From the NCBI GenBank assembly GCA_014360015.1, contig JACIYJ010000004.1, forward strand, positions 193,520-257,519: a stretch of DNA of 64,000 nt. Reading direction: 5' to 3'. The translations under genes and the position numbers were made by a program. Below are positions 20,533 to 29,311 of this stretch, one piece after another. Source of the DNA: Candidatus Aminicenantota bacterium (GTDB lineage Bacteria; Acidobacteriota; Aminicenantia; Aminicenantales; Saccharicenantaceae). Position 1 is the stretch's first letter. Each line of letters opens with the position of its first letter. The notes under the pieces were generated by a model. The model made no database searches and was not told the origin of the DNA. It worked only from the letters and a program-made list of their open reading frames with translations.

Positions 20533-21520
20533 GGTTTATCTCTCTAAGGAAAATGGCCAGTTCATTACTCATTATAGACAAATTCGGGTTTTTCTTTAAG
20601 CTGTGCAAGAAATCTTCTATCAGCCTCACTCCGCTGACCGCTTTCTCCCCCGGTATCCGGGGAGCCAGCTTTTCCAGTTCTGGTCTGAGGTCAGAATTGA
20701 GGATATGACCGGCCTCACCCTGAAGAATGGCCACCAGGTCACGGAAAAAGACTGAAAAAAAGGAAAGCGTTTCTTTAAACTCTTCTAAAAAATCTTTTTT
20801 GGTTCTACCAGCAGTCAGACTCAGGAACTCTTCAGCTTCAGCCGATTCAATTAATTTTTTAAACAGCAGCCAGGCTCTATCCCTGCCTGCTCTGAATTCC
20901 TCCCAGTTCAGGTTCAAAGCCAGCTCCAGATTACCATCAGTGGTAGTAGCCACCAGGCTGGCTCGGTCTTCGGAGAGACCTCTTTGGACCAGGGCTTTTT
21001 CGATATCTTCCTGACTGACCGGTTTAAACTTCAGAACCTGGCAGCGAGACCTGATAGTGGGCAGGATAACAGGCAGGTCTTCGGTAACCAGAATGAAATA
21101 GACGAAAGGCCGGGGTTCTTCCAGCGTTTTTAGAAAAGAATTGGCCACAGTTTCGTTCATTCGGTCGGCTTCATCGATGATGAAAACCAGCTTGCCCTGA
21201 TTCCAGGGCCTCATTTTTGACAGGTAGTTTATTTCGTCAATCTGCTCCTTGACGATCTGCTCCCTGTTTTTTTCCCTAAGGACAATCCGAACATTGGGAT
21301 GCTGACCGCGGTCAATCCGCAGGCAGGAATCGCAATGGTCGCAGGAATCATCAGTCAACTCCACGCAGTTTAGAGCTTTAGCCAGAGTGAGCGCGGTTTT
21401 CAATTTCCCCACCCCCGGAGGCCCGACAAAAAGCAGGGAATTGGGCAGCCGACCCTTGCTCAGAGAAAGCTTCAGAATCTTTTTAACCTGCTCATTTCCG
21501 ACAATGTCTTTAAAACTCAT
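20525..21520 (-). CDS. holB: DNA polymerase III delta-prime subunit
   Basis: 331 residues. The AAA+ clamp-loader core has a P-loop-like GPPGVGKLKTA, a four-cysteine zinc module beginning CDHCDSC, Walker B-like FIIDEADRM and NSFLKTLEEP. As delta-prime it is the stator of the clamp loader that places the beta clamp on DNA. The P-loop Thr/Ser is replaced (GKLKT), as is common in delta-prime subunits, which do not hydrolyse ATP. A GGGAG site precedes the ATG, and uvrA ends 7 bases upstream. Confidence 0.9.
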   Translation of the reverse strand: MSFKDIVGNEQVKKILKLSLSKGRLPNSLLFVGPPGVGKLKTALTLAKALNCVELTDDSCDHCDSCLRIDRGQHPNVRIVLREKNREQIVKEQIDEINYLSKMRPWNQGKLVFIIDEADRMNETVANSFLKTLEEPRPFVYFILVTEDLPVILPTIRSRCQVLKFKPVSQEDIEKALVQRGLSEDRASLVATTTDGNLELALNLNWEEFRAGRDRAWLLFKKLIESAEAEEFLSLTAGRTKKDFLEEFKETLSFFSVFFRDLVAILQGEAGHILNSDLRPELEKLAPRIPGEKAVSGVRLIEDFLHSLKKNPNLSIMSNELAIFLREINHD

Positions 21521-21527
21521 CTCCCTT

Positions 21528-24053
21528 TTATCCTCTTAAACCCGTATGTACTCCAGAATAGAGCACTTGCCGTAGGTATCGACCGGTATAGGATTTTTCT
21601 ACCTGAGCCACCTGTTCAGGAGTACCTTCGGCCACAACCAGGCCGCCAGCTTCGCCCCCTTCCGGACCCAAGTCAATAATGTAATCGCAAAACTTAATGA
21701 CTTCAAGGTTGTGCTCGATAATAATCACCGTATTCCCCAGCTCCACCAGCCCTGACAGCACTTGGAGAAGCTTCTGGACGTCGTCAAAATGCAGACCGGT
21801 GGTCGGCTCATCGAGAAGATAAAGAGTTTTACCGGTATGGCGCCGACTGAGCTCCCGCGTTAATTTTATCCTCTGAGCTTCGCCACCAGAGAGCTGCGGG
21901 GCAGGCTGACCGAGCCTCAGATAACCCAAACCAACTCTCTGCAATAAATCCAGCTTCCTTTTAAGTGCCGGATGAGCTTTCAGCAATTCATAGGCTTCAT
22001 CCACCGTCATATCGAGGTAATCAGCGATATTTTTCCCTTTGTAAGTCACGGCTAAGGTTTCTTTGTTGTACCTCCGGCCTCCGCAGCGGTCGCAGGTGAC
22101 ATAAACATCGGGCAGAAAATGCATTTCTATTTTTTTGACCCCGGCGCCCTCACATTCCTCACAGCGGCCGCCGTGAACATTAAAGCTAAAACGTCCAGGC
22201 AGATAACCTTTTCTCCTGGCTTCCGGAGTTAAGGAAAACAGCTCCCGGAGATGAGTAAAAATCTGGGTGTAGGTGGCTGGATTGGACCTGGGAGTCCGGC
22301 CAATCGGTTTCTGGTCAACAGAAACAACCTTATCGATGTTCTCCAAACCTTCCAGGCCGTCATGCTGGCCGGGCTGAACTTTAGCCCGATAAAATTTCTT
22401 GAGCAGGGCTTTGTACAGAATATCGTAAACCAGAGTGCTTTTACCCGAACCTGAAACCCCGGTCACTGCGGTCATCACACCCAGAGGAAATCTGACGTTT
22501 ATGTTTTTCAGGTTATGTTCTCTGGCTCCCTTAACTATCAGCCAGCCCTTTGGCTCACGTCTTTTTTCCGGCACAGGGACGAATTTTTCTCCGCGGAGAT
22601 ACTGAGCAGTAAGAGAATTACTGGCTTTCAACACTTCCTGGAGCGACCCATGAGCCACCACATATCCGCCCCTGTCTCCAGCCCCGGGGCCAAGGTCAAC
22701 GATATAATCGGCCGAGCGGATGGTCTGCTCGTCATGTTCAACCACCACGATCGAATTTCCGGCATCTCGGAGCTGGCGCAAAAGTCTGATCAGGCGCCCG
22801 TTATCTCTCTGATGCAGCCCGATGGTCGGTTCATCCAGAACGTACAGGATCCCGCGAAGTTTGGATCCGACCTGAGCCGCCAGTCTTATCCTCTGAGCTT
22901 CTCCACCAGAGAGAGAAGCTCCGGTCCGGTTCAGATCAAGGTAGGATAGTCCAAGCTCTTTCATTATTTCCAAGCGCACTCTGATTTCTTTCAGGATTTT
23001 CTCCGCCACCAGTTTTTCCTGACCGCCAAATTCAAGTTTTTCAAGTTTTTCCAGTAGCTGATTAACATCGAGGGAAGACAGCTCATGGATGTTCAGGTCA
23101 CCAATTCTTACCGATAGGCTTTCTTTTTTTAACCGCTGCCCATGACAGACCGGGCAAACATCATCGGTCAACTCAATCTCGCCCCACTCGTTATAGGTGG
23201 TCATAAAACCCAGTCCATGACAGTGGTCGCAGGCTCCGTACGGACTGTTAAAAGAAAAATTCCTGGGCTCGAGCGGCTGAAAACTCCGGCCACATGAAGG
23301 ACAGACGAGCTTTCGAGAAAAATAGAATTCCCGCTCCCAATTATCGAGCACCAACACCCCACCCTCAGACAACTCTAAACTTTTTTCCACCGCTTCCCTG
23401 AACCTGGCTGCGGCTGAAGCGTTTAGAGTCAGCTCATCAATCAGAATTTCTATGTTGTGTTTCTTGTTTTTTTCTAAGACGATTTTTTCTTCAAGCTCCC
23501 GCATCCGGCCATCAATCCGCGCCCTCAGGTAACCTCTTTTCCTGAACTTCTCCAGAAGCTGATGATATTCGCCCTTTCGGCCACGGATGACTGGAGCTAA
23601 GATTTTGACTTTCTGTCCGCCGAGATCTCTTTCGATCAACCTGATGATCTGGTCTTCAGAACTGGAGCTGACTTTAACCCCACAATCCGGGCAATATATT
23701 GTTCCCACCCGGGCATAAAGTAACCGCAGAAAATCATAGATTTCAGTTATGGTACCGACTGTGGAGCGCGGGTTAAAAGAAATGGTTTTCTGGTCAACCG
23801 AGATAGCGGGAGACAGGCCTTCGATGGATTCAACTTCAGGTTTTTCCAGCTGCTCGATAAACTGTCGGGCATAGGCTGAAAGACACTCCAGATAGCGCCT
23901 CTGACCTTCAGCAAACAGTGTGTCAAAAGCCAGGGAGGATTTTCCCGAACCACTCGGTCCGGTAATGATCACCAACCTGTTTCTGGGCAGCACGACATCT
24001 ATCTTTTTAAGGTTGTGCTGAGCCGCTTTTCGAACTCTTATTTCCTGAAGCAT
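21528..24053 (-). CDS. uvrA: excinuclease ABC subunit A lacking the insertion domain
   Basis: 841 residues, about 100 shorter than the 940-residue E. coli protein. Both ABC ATPase halves are complete (GPSGSGKSS at 32-40; second GVSGSGKST), with two LSGGEAQRI signatures. The UvrB-binding region (about 120-245, starting C121-x2-C124) is present. Zinc modules C251-x2-C254/C275-x2-C278 and CEEC/CDRC remain. Between GLG (280-282) and the CPVC (C300) block only about 17 residues occur, where other UvrA proteins carry roughly 110 residues of insertion domain. UvrA dimers scan DNA for bulky lesions and load UvrB. It heads the uvrA-holB-ricT operon. Confidence 0.95.
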   Translation of the reverse strand: MLQEIRVRKAAQHNLKKIDVVLPRNRLVIITGPSGSGKSSLAFDTLFAEGQRRYLECLSAYARQFIEQLEKPEVESIEGLSPAISVDQKTISFNPRSTVGTITEIYDFLRLLYARVGTIYCPDCGVKVSSSSEDQIIRLIERDLGGQKVKILAPVIRGRKGEYHQLLEKFRKRGYLRARIDGRMRELEEKIVLEKNKKHNIEILIDELTLNASAAARFREAVEKSLELSEGGVLVLDNWEREFYFSRKLVCPSCGRSFQPLEPRNFSFNSPYGACDHCHGLGFMTTYNEWGEIELTDDVCPVCHGQRLKKESLSVRIGDLNIHELSSLDVNQLLEKLEKLEFGGQEKLVAEKILKEIRVRLEIMKELGLSYLDLNRTGASLSGGEAQRIRLAAQVGSKLRGILYVLDEPTIGLHQRDNGRLIRLLRQLRDAGNSIVVVEHDEQTIRSADYIVDLGPGAGDRGGYVVAHGSLQEVLKASNSLTAQYLRGEKFVPVPEKRREPKGWLIVKGAREHNLKNINVRFPLGVMTAVTGVSGSGKSTLVYDILYKALLKKFYRAKVQPGQHDGLEGLENIDKVVSVDQKPIGRTPRSNPATYTQIFTHLRELFSLTPEARRKGYLPGRFSFNVHGGRCEECEGAGVKKIEMHFLPDVYVTCDRCGGRRYNKETLAVTYKGKNIADYLDMTVDEAYELLKAHPALKRKLDLLQRVGLGYLRLGQPAPQLSGGEAQRIKLTRELSRRHTGKTLYLLDEPTTGLHFDDVQKLLQVLSGLVELGNTVIIIEHNLEVIKFCDYIIDLGPEGGEAGGLVVAEGTPEQVAQVEKSYTGRYLRQVLYSGVHTGLRG

Positions 24054-24059
24054 GCATAT

Positions 24060-24087
24060 ATTTTAACACGTTCCGGAAAGTTTCGAA
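24060..24087 (-). promoter_or_regulatory. possible uvrA promoter abutting the start codon
   Basis: On the minus strand TTCGAA (24087-24082) and TAAAAT (24065-24060) are spaced 16 bases. The -10 box ends 6 bases before the uvrA ATG, so transcription would begin at the start codon itself. The -35 match is weak. No ribosome site and no clear LexA box were seen. Confidence 0.3.
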
Positions 24088-24104
24088 TGATTGAACCAAA
24101 TTCG

Positions 24105-24133
24105 TTTAACAATCTTTTTCTTTATTTTATAAT
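24105..24133 (+). promoter_or_regulatory. possible promoter for the MrfA-like helicase
   Basis: A perfect TATAAT (24128-24133) has TTTAAC (24105-24110) 17 bases upstream. The predicted leader is about 13 bases without a ribosome site. It is divergent from the uvrA promoter, separated by about 20 bases. Confidence 0.4.
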
Positions 24134-24152
24134 AACAGAGAATTATGCCACC

Positions 24153-26513
24153 ATGGACAAAGAAGAAAACCTGCTAAAAGCTATCAATTTACTGAGAGAA
24201 ATTGCTGCCCCTTATGATTCCATCACCACCATTAAATACCTGCCGGCCCAAGGGGGCAGTTTTGCCGATTATCCGTCTGAGATTCATCCCAAACTGGTTG
24301 AGGCTTTGAAGAAGAAGGGTTTCCAATCTCTGTATTCTCATCAACGCCTCGCCTGGGAAAAAATTCAGGAAGGCAAGAACGTGGTGGTGGTCACCCCAAC
24401 GGCTTCCGGAAAAACCCTCTGCTACAACCTGCCGGTCCTTGACCGAATTCTGCGCGACCCCTCCAGCCGGGCCATTTACCTTTTCCCGACCAAGGCTCTC
24501 TCCCAGGACCAGCGGGCCGAGCTGGATGAAATCATCGAGCTTCTTCAGGAAGAAGTCAAGATTTTCACTTATGACGGCGACACTCCCCAAGATGCCCGAA
24601 AAGCCATCCGTAGCCAGGGACATATCATCATAACCAACCCGGATATGCTCCATTCAGGTATCCTGCCCCATCACACCAAATGGATCAAGCTTTTTGAGAA
24701 TCTCAAATACATCATCATTGATGAGCTGCATAATTATCGTGGTGTTTTCGGCAGCCATGTGGCCAATGTCATCCGACGCCTTAAAAGAATCGCCAGTTTT
24801 TACGGCTCAAAACCGCAATTCATCCTGTCAACCGCCACTATCGCCAATCCGGTGGACATGGCTCAGAAAATGATCGAAGAACCGGTCGAGCTCATAGACC
24901 AGAACGGAGCTCCCCGCGCTGAGAAATATTTTATTTTCTACACACCGCCTGTGGTCAACCCTCATCTTGGAATCAGAAGGTCTTACATCAACGAGACCCG
25001 AAGGATTGCTTCTATCTTTTTGAGGCACAACCTGCAGACAATTGTCTTTGCCCAGAGCCGGCTGCTGACTGAAGTCCTGGTCACTTATCTTAAAGAAGAC
25101 ATAGAAAAAAGCCTTAAGGATGAAGGCCTTATCCGCGGTTATCGTGGCGGTTATCTTCCGACCAAACGCCGAGAAATAGAAAAAGGTTTGAGAGAAGGGA
25201 AAATTTTGGGAGTAGTTTCCACCAATGCCCTTGAACTTGGCATAGACATCGGAACCTTAGACGTGGCTGTTCTGGCCGGTTATCCCGGGACTATCGCCAG
25301 CACCTGGCAGAGAGCCGGAAGAGCCGGCCGAAAGACCGGCAAATCAGCGGCCGTGCTGGTAGCCTCTTCTTCGCCCTTAGACCAATTTATCGTTCACCAT
25401 CCGGATTATTTTTTCTCCAGCCCTCCGGAAATGGCCCTAATTAACCCTGACAATCTTTCGATTCTGGTCAGCCACATCCAGTGCGCGGCTTTTGAACTGC
25501 CCTTTGAAGACGGTGAAAAATTTGGTTCAGTGGAAATCAGCGAAATCCTGAAGTTTTTGGAAGAGGAGCAAATGCTCCATCACACCCAGAACAAATGGTT
25601 CTGGACATCTGAAGCTTATCCAGCTGACGGCATCAGTTTGCGCAGCATCAGCTCGGATAATTTTGTGGTAGTGGACATAACTGAAAAACCAAAAGTCATC
25701 GCTGAAGTGGATTTTTCCTCAGCCCTGACCACTCTTCATCCGAAAGCCATATATATTTGCGAGGGCGAACAATACTTTGTGGAAAAGTTTGATTATGACC
25801 AGAGAAAAGCTTATGTTAAAAAGACTGACGTTGATTATTTTACCGACGCCATAGATTACACCAACGTCAAAATCCTGGATGTTTTTGACCGCAAAGATAT
25901 TCCTCAGGGCTGGGTCTCTCACGGTGAAGTTCATGTGGCCACCCAGGTGGTCGGGTTTAAGAAAATAAAATTCCATACGATGGAGAACGTCGGTGCTGGA
26001 GAACTCCAGCTCCCTCAAAACGAGATGAGTACCACCAGCTTCTGGTTGACCATCCCGGCAGAAATTTATCAAACTCTACCCTTCACTTCTGAGCAGCGAA
26101 TCAACGGACTTTTTGGTCTTTCATACGTTCTACACCATGTGGCTCCGCTTTTTCTGATGTGCGACCTGCACGACCTGGGTGTGGCCATCGGTGACAATTT
26201 TTCCGGTGAGTCTGTTCCGCCGCGAGAATTGCCCGGCCGTAAGCCCACCGCTTCTGAAAGGTTCCAGAAAATCCTTTCTCCCGACTTTTCACCCAACATC
26301 TTCCTTTATGATAATTTCCCTGGCGGTATCGGCCTCAGTCCCGCTCTTTTTGAGCTGCAGAAAATTCTGCTCGAAGCCTGCCTTAAAACCATCGAAACCT
26401 GTCCCTGTGAAGAAGGCTGTCCGTCGTGTGTTGGACCTGTCCGGGAAAGCGGAGAAAAAGCCAAGCAGGTAGCTAAGGCTCTTCTTCAGAAACTACTTTT
26501 TACAGGCGCATAA
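24153..26513 (+). CDS. DEAD/DEAH-box helicase with C-terminal DUF1998 (MrfA/YprA-like)
   Basis: 786 residues from ATG 24153; an open frame continues upstream to 24015 but that part overlaps the uvrA start and predicted promoters. Superfamily 2 motifs: PTASGKT (Walker A), DELH (Walker B), STATIANP (motif III), NALELGIDIG and QRAGRAGR (motif VI). The C-terminus has the four-cysteine CPCEEGCPSC zinc motif of DUF1998. B. subtilis MrfA with these features acts with the nuclease MrfB in repair of mitomycin C damage independent of UvrABC. No mrfB-like gene follows. The 3' end overlaps the convergent trkA by 21 bases. Confidence 0.9.
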   Translation: MDKEENLLKAINLLREIAAPYDSITTIKYLPAQGGSFADYPSEIHPKLVEALKKKGFQSLYSHQRLAWEKIQEGKNVVVVTPTASGKTLCYNLPVLDRILRDPSSRAIYLFPTKALSQDQRAELDEIIELLQEEVKIFTYDGDTPQDARKAIRSQGHIIITNPDMLHSGILPHHTKWIKLFENLKYIIIDELHNYRGVFGSHVANVIRRLKRIASFYGSKPQFILSTATIANPVDMAQKMIEEPVELIDQNGAPRAEKYFIFYTPPVVNPHLGIRRSYINETRRIASIFLRHNLQTIVFAQSRLLTEVLVTYLKEDIEKSLKDEGLIRGYRGGYLPTKRREIEKGLREGKILGVVSTNALELGIDIGTLDVAVLAGYPGTIASTWQRAGRAGRKTGKSAAVLVASSSPLDQFIVHHPDYFFSSPPEMALINPDNLSILVSHIQCAAFELPFEDGEKFGSVEISEILKFLEEEQMLHHTQNKWFWTSEAYPADGISLRSISSDNFVVVDITEKPKVIAEVDFSSALTTLHPKAIYICEGEQYFVEKFDYDQRKAYVKKTDVDYFTDAIDYTNVKILDVFDRKDIPQGWVSHGEVHVATQVVGFKKIKFHTMENVGAGELQLPQNEMSTTSFWLTIPAEIYQTLPFTSEQRINGLFGLSYVLHHVAPLFLMCDLHDLGVAIGDNFSGESVPPRELPGRKPTASERFQKILSPDFSPNIFLYDNFPGGIGLSPALFELQKILLEACLKTIETCPCEEGCPSCVGPVRESGEKAKQVAKALLQKLLFTGA

Positions 26514-27149
26514 TTCAGCGATGTTTTTTTCTTCACCCATTACCACTAACACATCGCTGTCTTTAATCACAAAATCAGCGCCGGGGATGAAAATCACCTT
26601 CTCAGGCACTAATTGTCTTACCGCTATTACTTGAACTCGATATTTATTGGTCAGGTCAAGGTCTTTTAATTTTTTCCCGATAAAAGCTTCAGGCGGGACA
26701 ATTTCCTGAATACTGATATTTTCTGCCAGGGGTAGATATTCCAGGACATTTCTTGAGCTAAGCTTCTGGGCCACCCGGATGGCCATGTCGCGTTCCGGAT
26801 ATATGACCTCTGTAGCTCCGATGGCCTCCAGGATTTTACCGTGGTCAGCGCTTAGGGCTTTGGCCATTATCCGGTTGACTCCCAGTTCGTGGAGATAAAG
26901 AACCGTGAGAATTGAAGATTCCATTTCCGGGCCGAGGCTGACCACTACTACATCCATGTCCTGAACACCTAAAGCCTGAAGACTCTCTTTGTCAGCCGAG
27001 TCCATCCAGACGGCCTGAGTGGAAAAATCTTTGGCTTCTTCAACTTTATCTTTATCTTTATCTATAACCAGAACTTCATGCCCTTTTTCATACAGTGTCC
27101 TGGCTAAATAACTGCCAAAACTGCCGAGTCCAATGATGGCGAATTTCAT
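26493..27149 (-). CDS. trkA: Trk/Ktr potassium uptake regulatory subunit (TrkA/KtrA family)
   Basis: 218 residues from the ATG at 27149, preferred because GGAG lies 6 bases upstream; an ATG four codons earlier has its AGGA too close. The RCK-N Rossmann domain starts with GLGSFG and ends beta-2 at DKD; the RCK-C domain fills about 140-218. One RCK pair, so KtrA-like rather than the double-length E. coli TrkA. It gates the TrkH channel by binding nucleotides. It follows trkH by 46 bases. Confidence 0.93.
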   Translation of the reverse strand: MKFAIIGLGSFGSYLARTLYEKGHEVLVIDKDKDKVEEAKDFSTQAVWMDSADKESLQALGVQDMDVVVVSLGPEMESSILTVLYLHELGVNRIMAKALSADHGKILEAIGATEVIYPERDMAIRVAQKLSSRNVLEYLPLAENISIQEIVPPEAFIGKKLKDLDLTNKYRVQVIAVRQLVPEKVIFIPGADFVIKDSDVLVVMGEEKNIAELCACKK

Positions 27150-27195
27150 CTTAATCTCCATAATTCCTGATTCAATCTTATGATTCTAAAATATT

Positions 27196-28539
27196 TTATC
27201 CCACCATAATACTTTCTTCAACGAACTGATAGTGACCGGCTGGTTTAACCCGGCTGAAAGCATAGAGCATGGTCAGTGGCCCGATTCGACCGAGATACAT
27301 GGTTATTATCAGGATTAACTTACTTAGAGGATGGAGATGAGGAGTAATACCAAGCGACAGACCAACCGTACCGAAAGCTGAGACCACTTCAAACAGAACT
27401 TCTTTCAGGGAGAACTGTGGTTGAATCAACAGGATGGAAAAGGTGGCCGCAAAAATCAGACCCATGGCCAGTGAGACTAAGGTATAGGCTTTGATGATAT
27501 CTTCATTCTTAACCCCGCGGGAAAATATCCTGGGAACTTCGTAACCCTGAATTCTCGACCTCAAAAAGGCAAAGATTAAACCGAAAGTAGTAGTTTTCAC
27601 ACCGCCACCGGTAGAACCGGGAGAAGCGCCGATAAACATTATCAGTATCAACAGAAGCAGCGATGCTACGGAAAGGCTGTTCAGGTCAACAGTGTTAAAA
27701 CCAGCTGTCCGGGCCGAGACCACATGAAAAGTAGAAGCTAAAATTTTTTCTTTCAAGGGCAAACCAGAAAGTCCCCGATTCATATCTACAAAAAAGATGA
27801 CGGCCGCGCCGACGAGGATAATGGCTGCAGTGATCGTAGCCACAAACTTGGTGTGCAGAGAAAATTTTACTCTTTCTTTTTTGAGGGCATTCCTGACCGC
27901 CAGCTTAACTTCTTGAAGAACAAAAAATCCTAAACCGCCAGTGATGATCAGGACCATCATCACCAGATTCACCAGGAGATCCCCCCGAAAGCCCATCAGG
28001 TTGTCAGAAAAAAGAGAAAACCCGGCATTGCAGAAAGCAGAAATAGAATGAAACACAGACAGAGCCAAAGCTTTGGAAAAAGGAAAAGAATGCGAAAAAC
28101 GAACTAAAAGCAAAAGACTTCCAAGGGCTTCAAAGCTCAGAGTGAAAATAAAAACGTCTCTCAATAGGGCTGGAAAATCTGAAATGACCGAAGGCCGGAA
28201 TGAGCCTTCTACTACCATTTTATCAGTCAGGCTGACCCGCCTTCCAGCGGTCATCAGGATAAAGCTGGAAAAAGTCATTATTCCCAGACCACCCAGCTGA
28301 ATCAGGATGATGATGACCGTCTGTCCGAATGAGCTGAAATAAGTAGGGGTGTCCACCACGATCAAGCCGGTGACGCAGACAGCCGAAGTTGAGGTGAATA
28401 AGGCATCGATAAAGGCAATCCGGCCAGAGGTTGTGGCTACAGGAATAGACAGAATGATCGTACCTACCAGGATGGCCAGCAGAAAACTCAAGGCCAGAAG
28501 TCTCGGCGGATGAACCAGCTTCTTCTTCAGACTGTTCAA
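27196..28539 (-). CDS. trkH: Trk/Ktr potassium uptake channel subunit
   Basis: 447 residues, an inner-membrane protein of the four-fold M1-P-M2 type. The pore loops carry the filter-like sequences TSTSAVCVTGL, HSISAFCNAGFS, SARTAGFNT and VSAFGTVGLS. GASPGSTGGGVKT is the intramembrane loop seen in the family. At 447 residues it fits KtrB. The start is TTG with AGAGG 6 bases upstream; the next upstream in-frame start is out of range of the promoter. Confidence 0.94.
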   Translation of the reverse strand: MNSLKKKLVHPPRLLALSFLLAILVGTIILSIPVATTSGRIAFIDALFTSTSAVCVTGLIVVDTPTYFSSFGQTVIIILIQLGGLGIMTFSSFILMTAGRRVSLTDKMVVEGSFRPSVISDFPALLRDVFIFTLSFEALGSLLLLVRFSHSFPFSKALALSVFHSISAFCNAGFSLFSDNLMGFRGDLLVNLVMMVLIITGGLGFFVLQEVKLAVRNALKKERVKFSLHTKFVATITAAIILVGAAVIFFVDMNRGLSGLPLKEKILASTFHVVSARTAGFNTVDLNSLSVASLLLLILIMFIGASPGSTGGGVKTTTFGLIFAFLRSRIQGYEVPRIFSRGVKNEDIIKAYTLVSLAMGLIFAATFSILLIQPQFSLKEVLFEVVSAFGTVGLSLGITPHLHPLSKLILIITMYLGRIGPLTMLYAFSRVKPAGHYQFVEESIMVG

Positions 28540-28561
28540 GTTAACCTCTTATATTTCAATA

Positions 28562-28590
28562 ATTAAACTCTTTTTGTCTCGAGCCGTCAA
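28562..28590 (-). promoter_or_regulatory. sigma-70 promoter for trkH-trkA
   Basis: On the minus strand TTGACG (28590-28585) and TTTAAT (28567-28562) are spaced 17 bases, each 5 of 6 to consensus. The leader would be about 16 bases and contains the AGAGG site. Confidence 0.55.
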
Positions 28591-28604
28591 GTCAGCTTAG
28601 TTGA

Positions 28605-28632
28605 TTGACAGACAGGGTTCTGTATGTTAATT
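28605..28632 (+). promoter_or_regulatory. promoter for the tol operon
   Basis: A perfect TTGACA (28605-28610) is followed after 16 bases by TTAATT (28627-28632). It is divergent from the trkH promoter, the two -35 boxes being 14 bases apart. The -10 box ends 10 bases before the tolQ ATG, giving a leader of only a few bases. Confidence 0.4.
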
Positions 28633-28642
28633 TGAAAAAGTT

Positions 28643-29311
28643 ATGAATATCTTCAGTCTAATTTCACAGGCAACCATAGTCGTTAAGTTTATTCTTCTGG
28701 TGCTTATCCTCTTTTCGGTTTTCTCCTGGGCTATCATCATCTATAAAAGACGGAGTCTGAAAGCAGCTGAAATTTCCTCCAGAAACTTCCTTGAAGTCTT
28801 CCGTAAAAGTAAATCCCTGAACGAAGTCAACGAAGCTGCCAGAAAATACAGGAACAGTCCCTTAGCCTCATTGTTTCAGGCCGGGTTCAAAGAGTTGGTT
28901 CACCTGACCAGGTCCAACCCCCAGCCCCAGGGCTCTATCAACGCCGAAAAGCTCGAAGCCATCAATCGCGCCCTTCTCCGAGCCTCTAACGCTGAAATCA
29001 CCCGGCTGGAAAAAATGATGAGTTTTCTGGCCACCTGTGGCAGTGTTACTCCTTTCATCGGTCTTTTTGGAACGGTCTGGGGAATTATGGACTCCTTCCA
29101 TAAAATCGGGGTAGTCCGCTCAGCCAGCCTGGTTACTGTGGCTCCGGGAATTGCTGAGGCTCTGATCGCCACAGCCATCGGACTTTTTGCCGCTATCCCG
29201 GCCGTTATCGCTTACAATTTCTTCCTTGGCCGGATAAAAGAACTGATTACCATGATGGATGATTTCAGCCTGGAATTTTTAAATATCATAGAAAGGGTCT
29301 ATGGCTCTTAA
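28643..29311 (+). CDS. tolQ: TolQ/ExbB/MotA family proton channel protein
   Basis: 222 residues with three membrane helices (about 12-30, 125-150, 165-190) and the conserved segments GLFGTVWGIMDSF and APGIAEALIATAIGLFAAIPAVIAYN. With TolR it uses the proton motive force to energise TolA. The context (tolR, tolA, tolB, pal, cpoB downstream) fixes it as TolQ rather than ExbB. It overlaps tolR by 11 bases. Confidence 0.93.
   Translation: MNIFSLISQATIVVKFILLVLILFSVFSWAIIIYKRRSLKAAEISSRNFLEVFRKSKSLNEVNEAARKYRNSPLASLFQAGFKELVHLTRSNPQPQGSINAEKLEAINRALLRASNAEITRLEKMMSFLATCGSVTPFIGLFGTVWGIMDSFHKIGVVRSASLVTVAPGIAEALIATAIGLFAAIPAVIAYNFFLGRIKELITMMDDFSLEFLNIIERVYGS

Noticed and set aside
24015..24152. 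Longer N-terminus for the MrfA-like helicase
   Set aside because: Would overlap the uvrA start by 39 bases and run through both promoters; residues look non-coding and the ATG at 24153 fits the family better.
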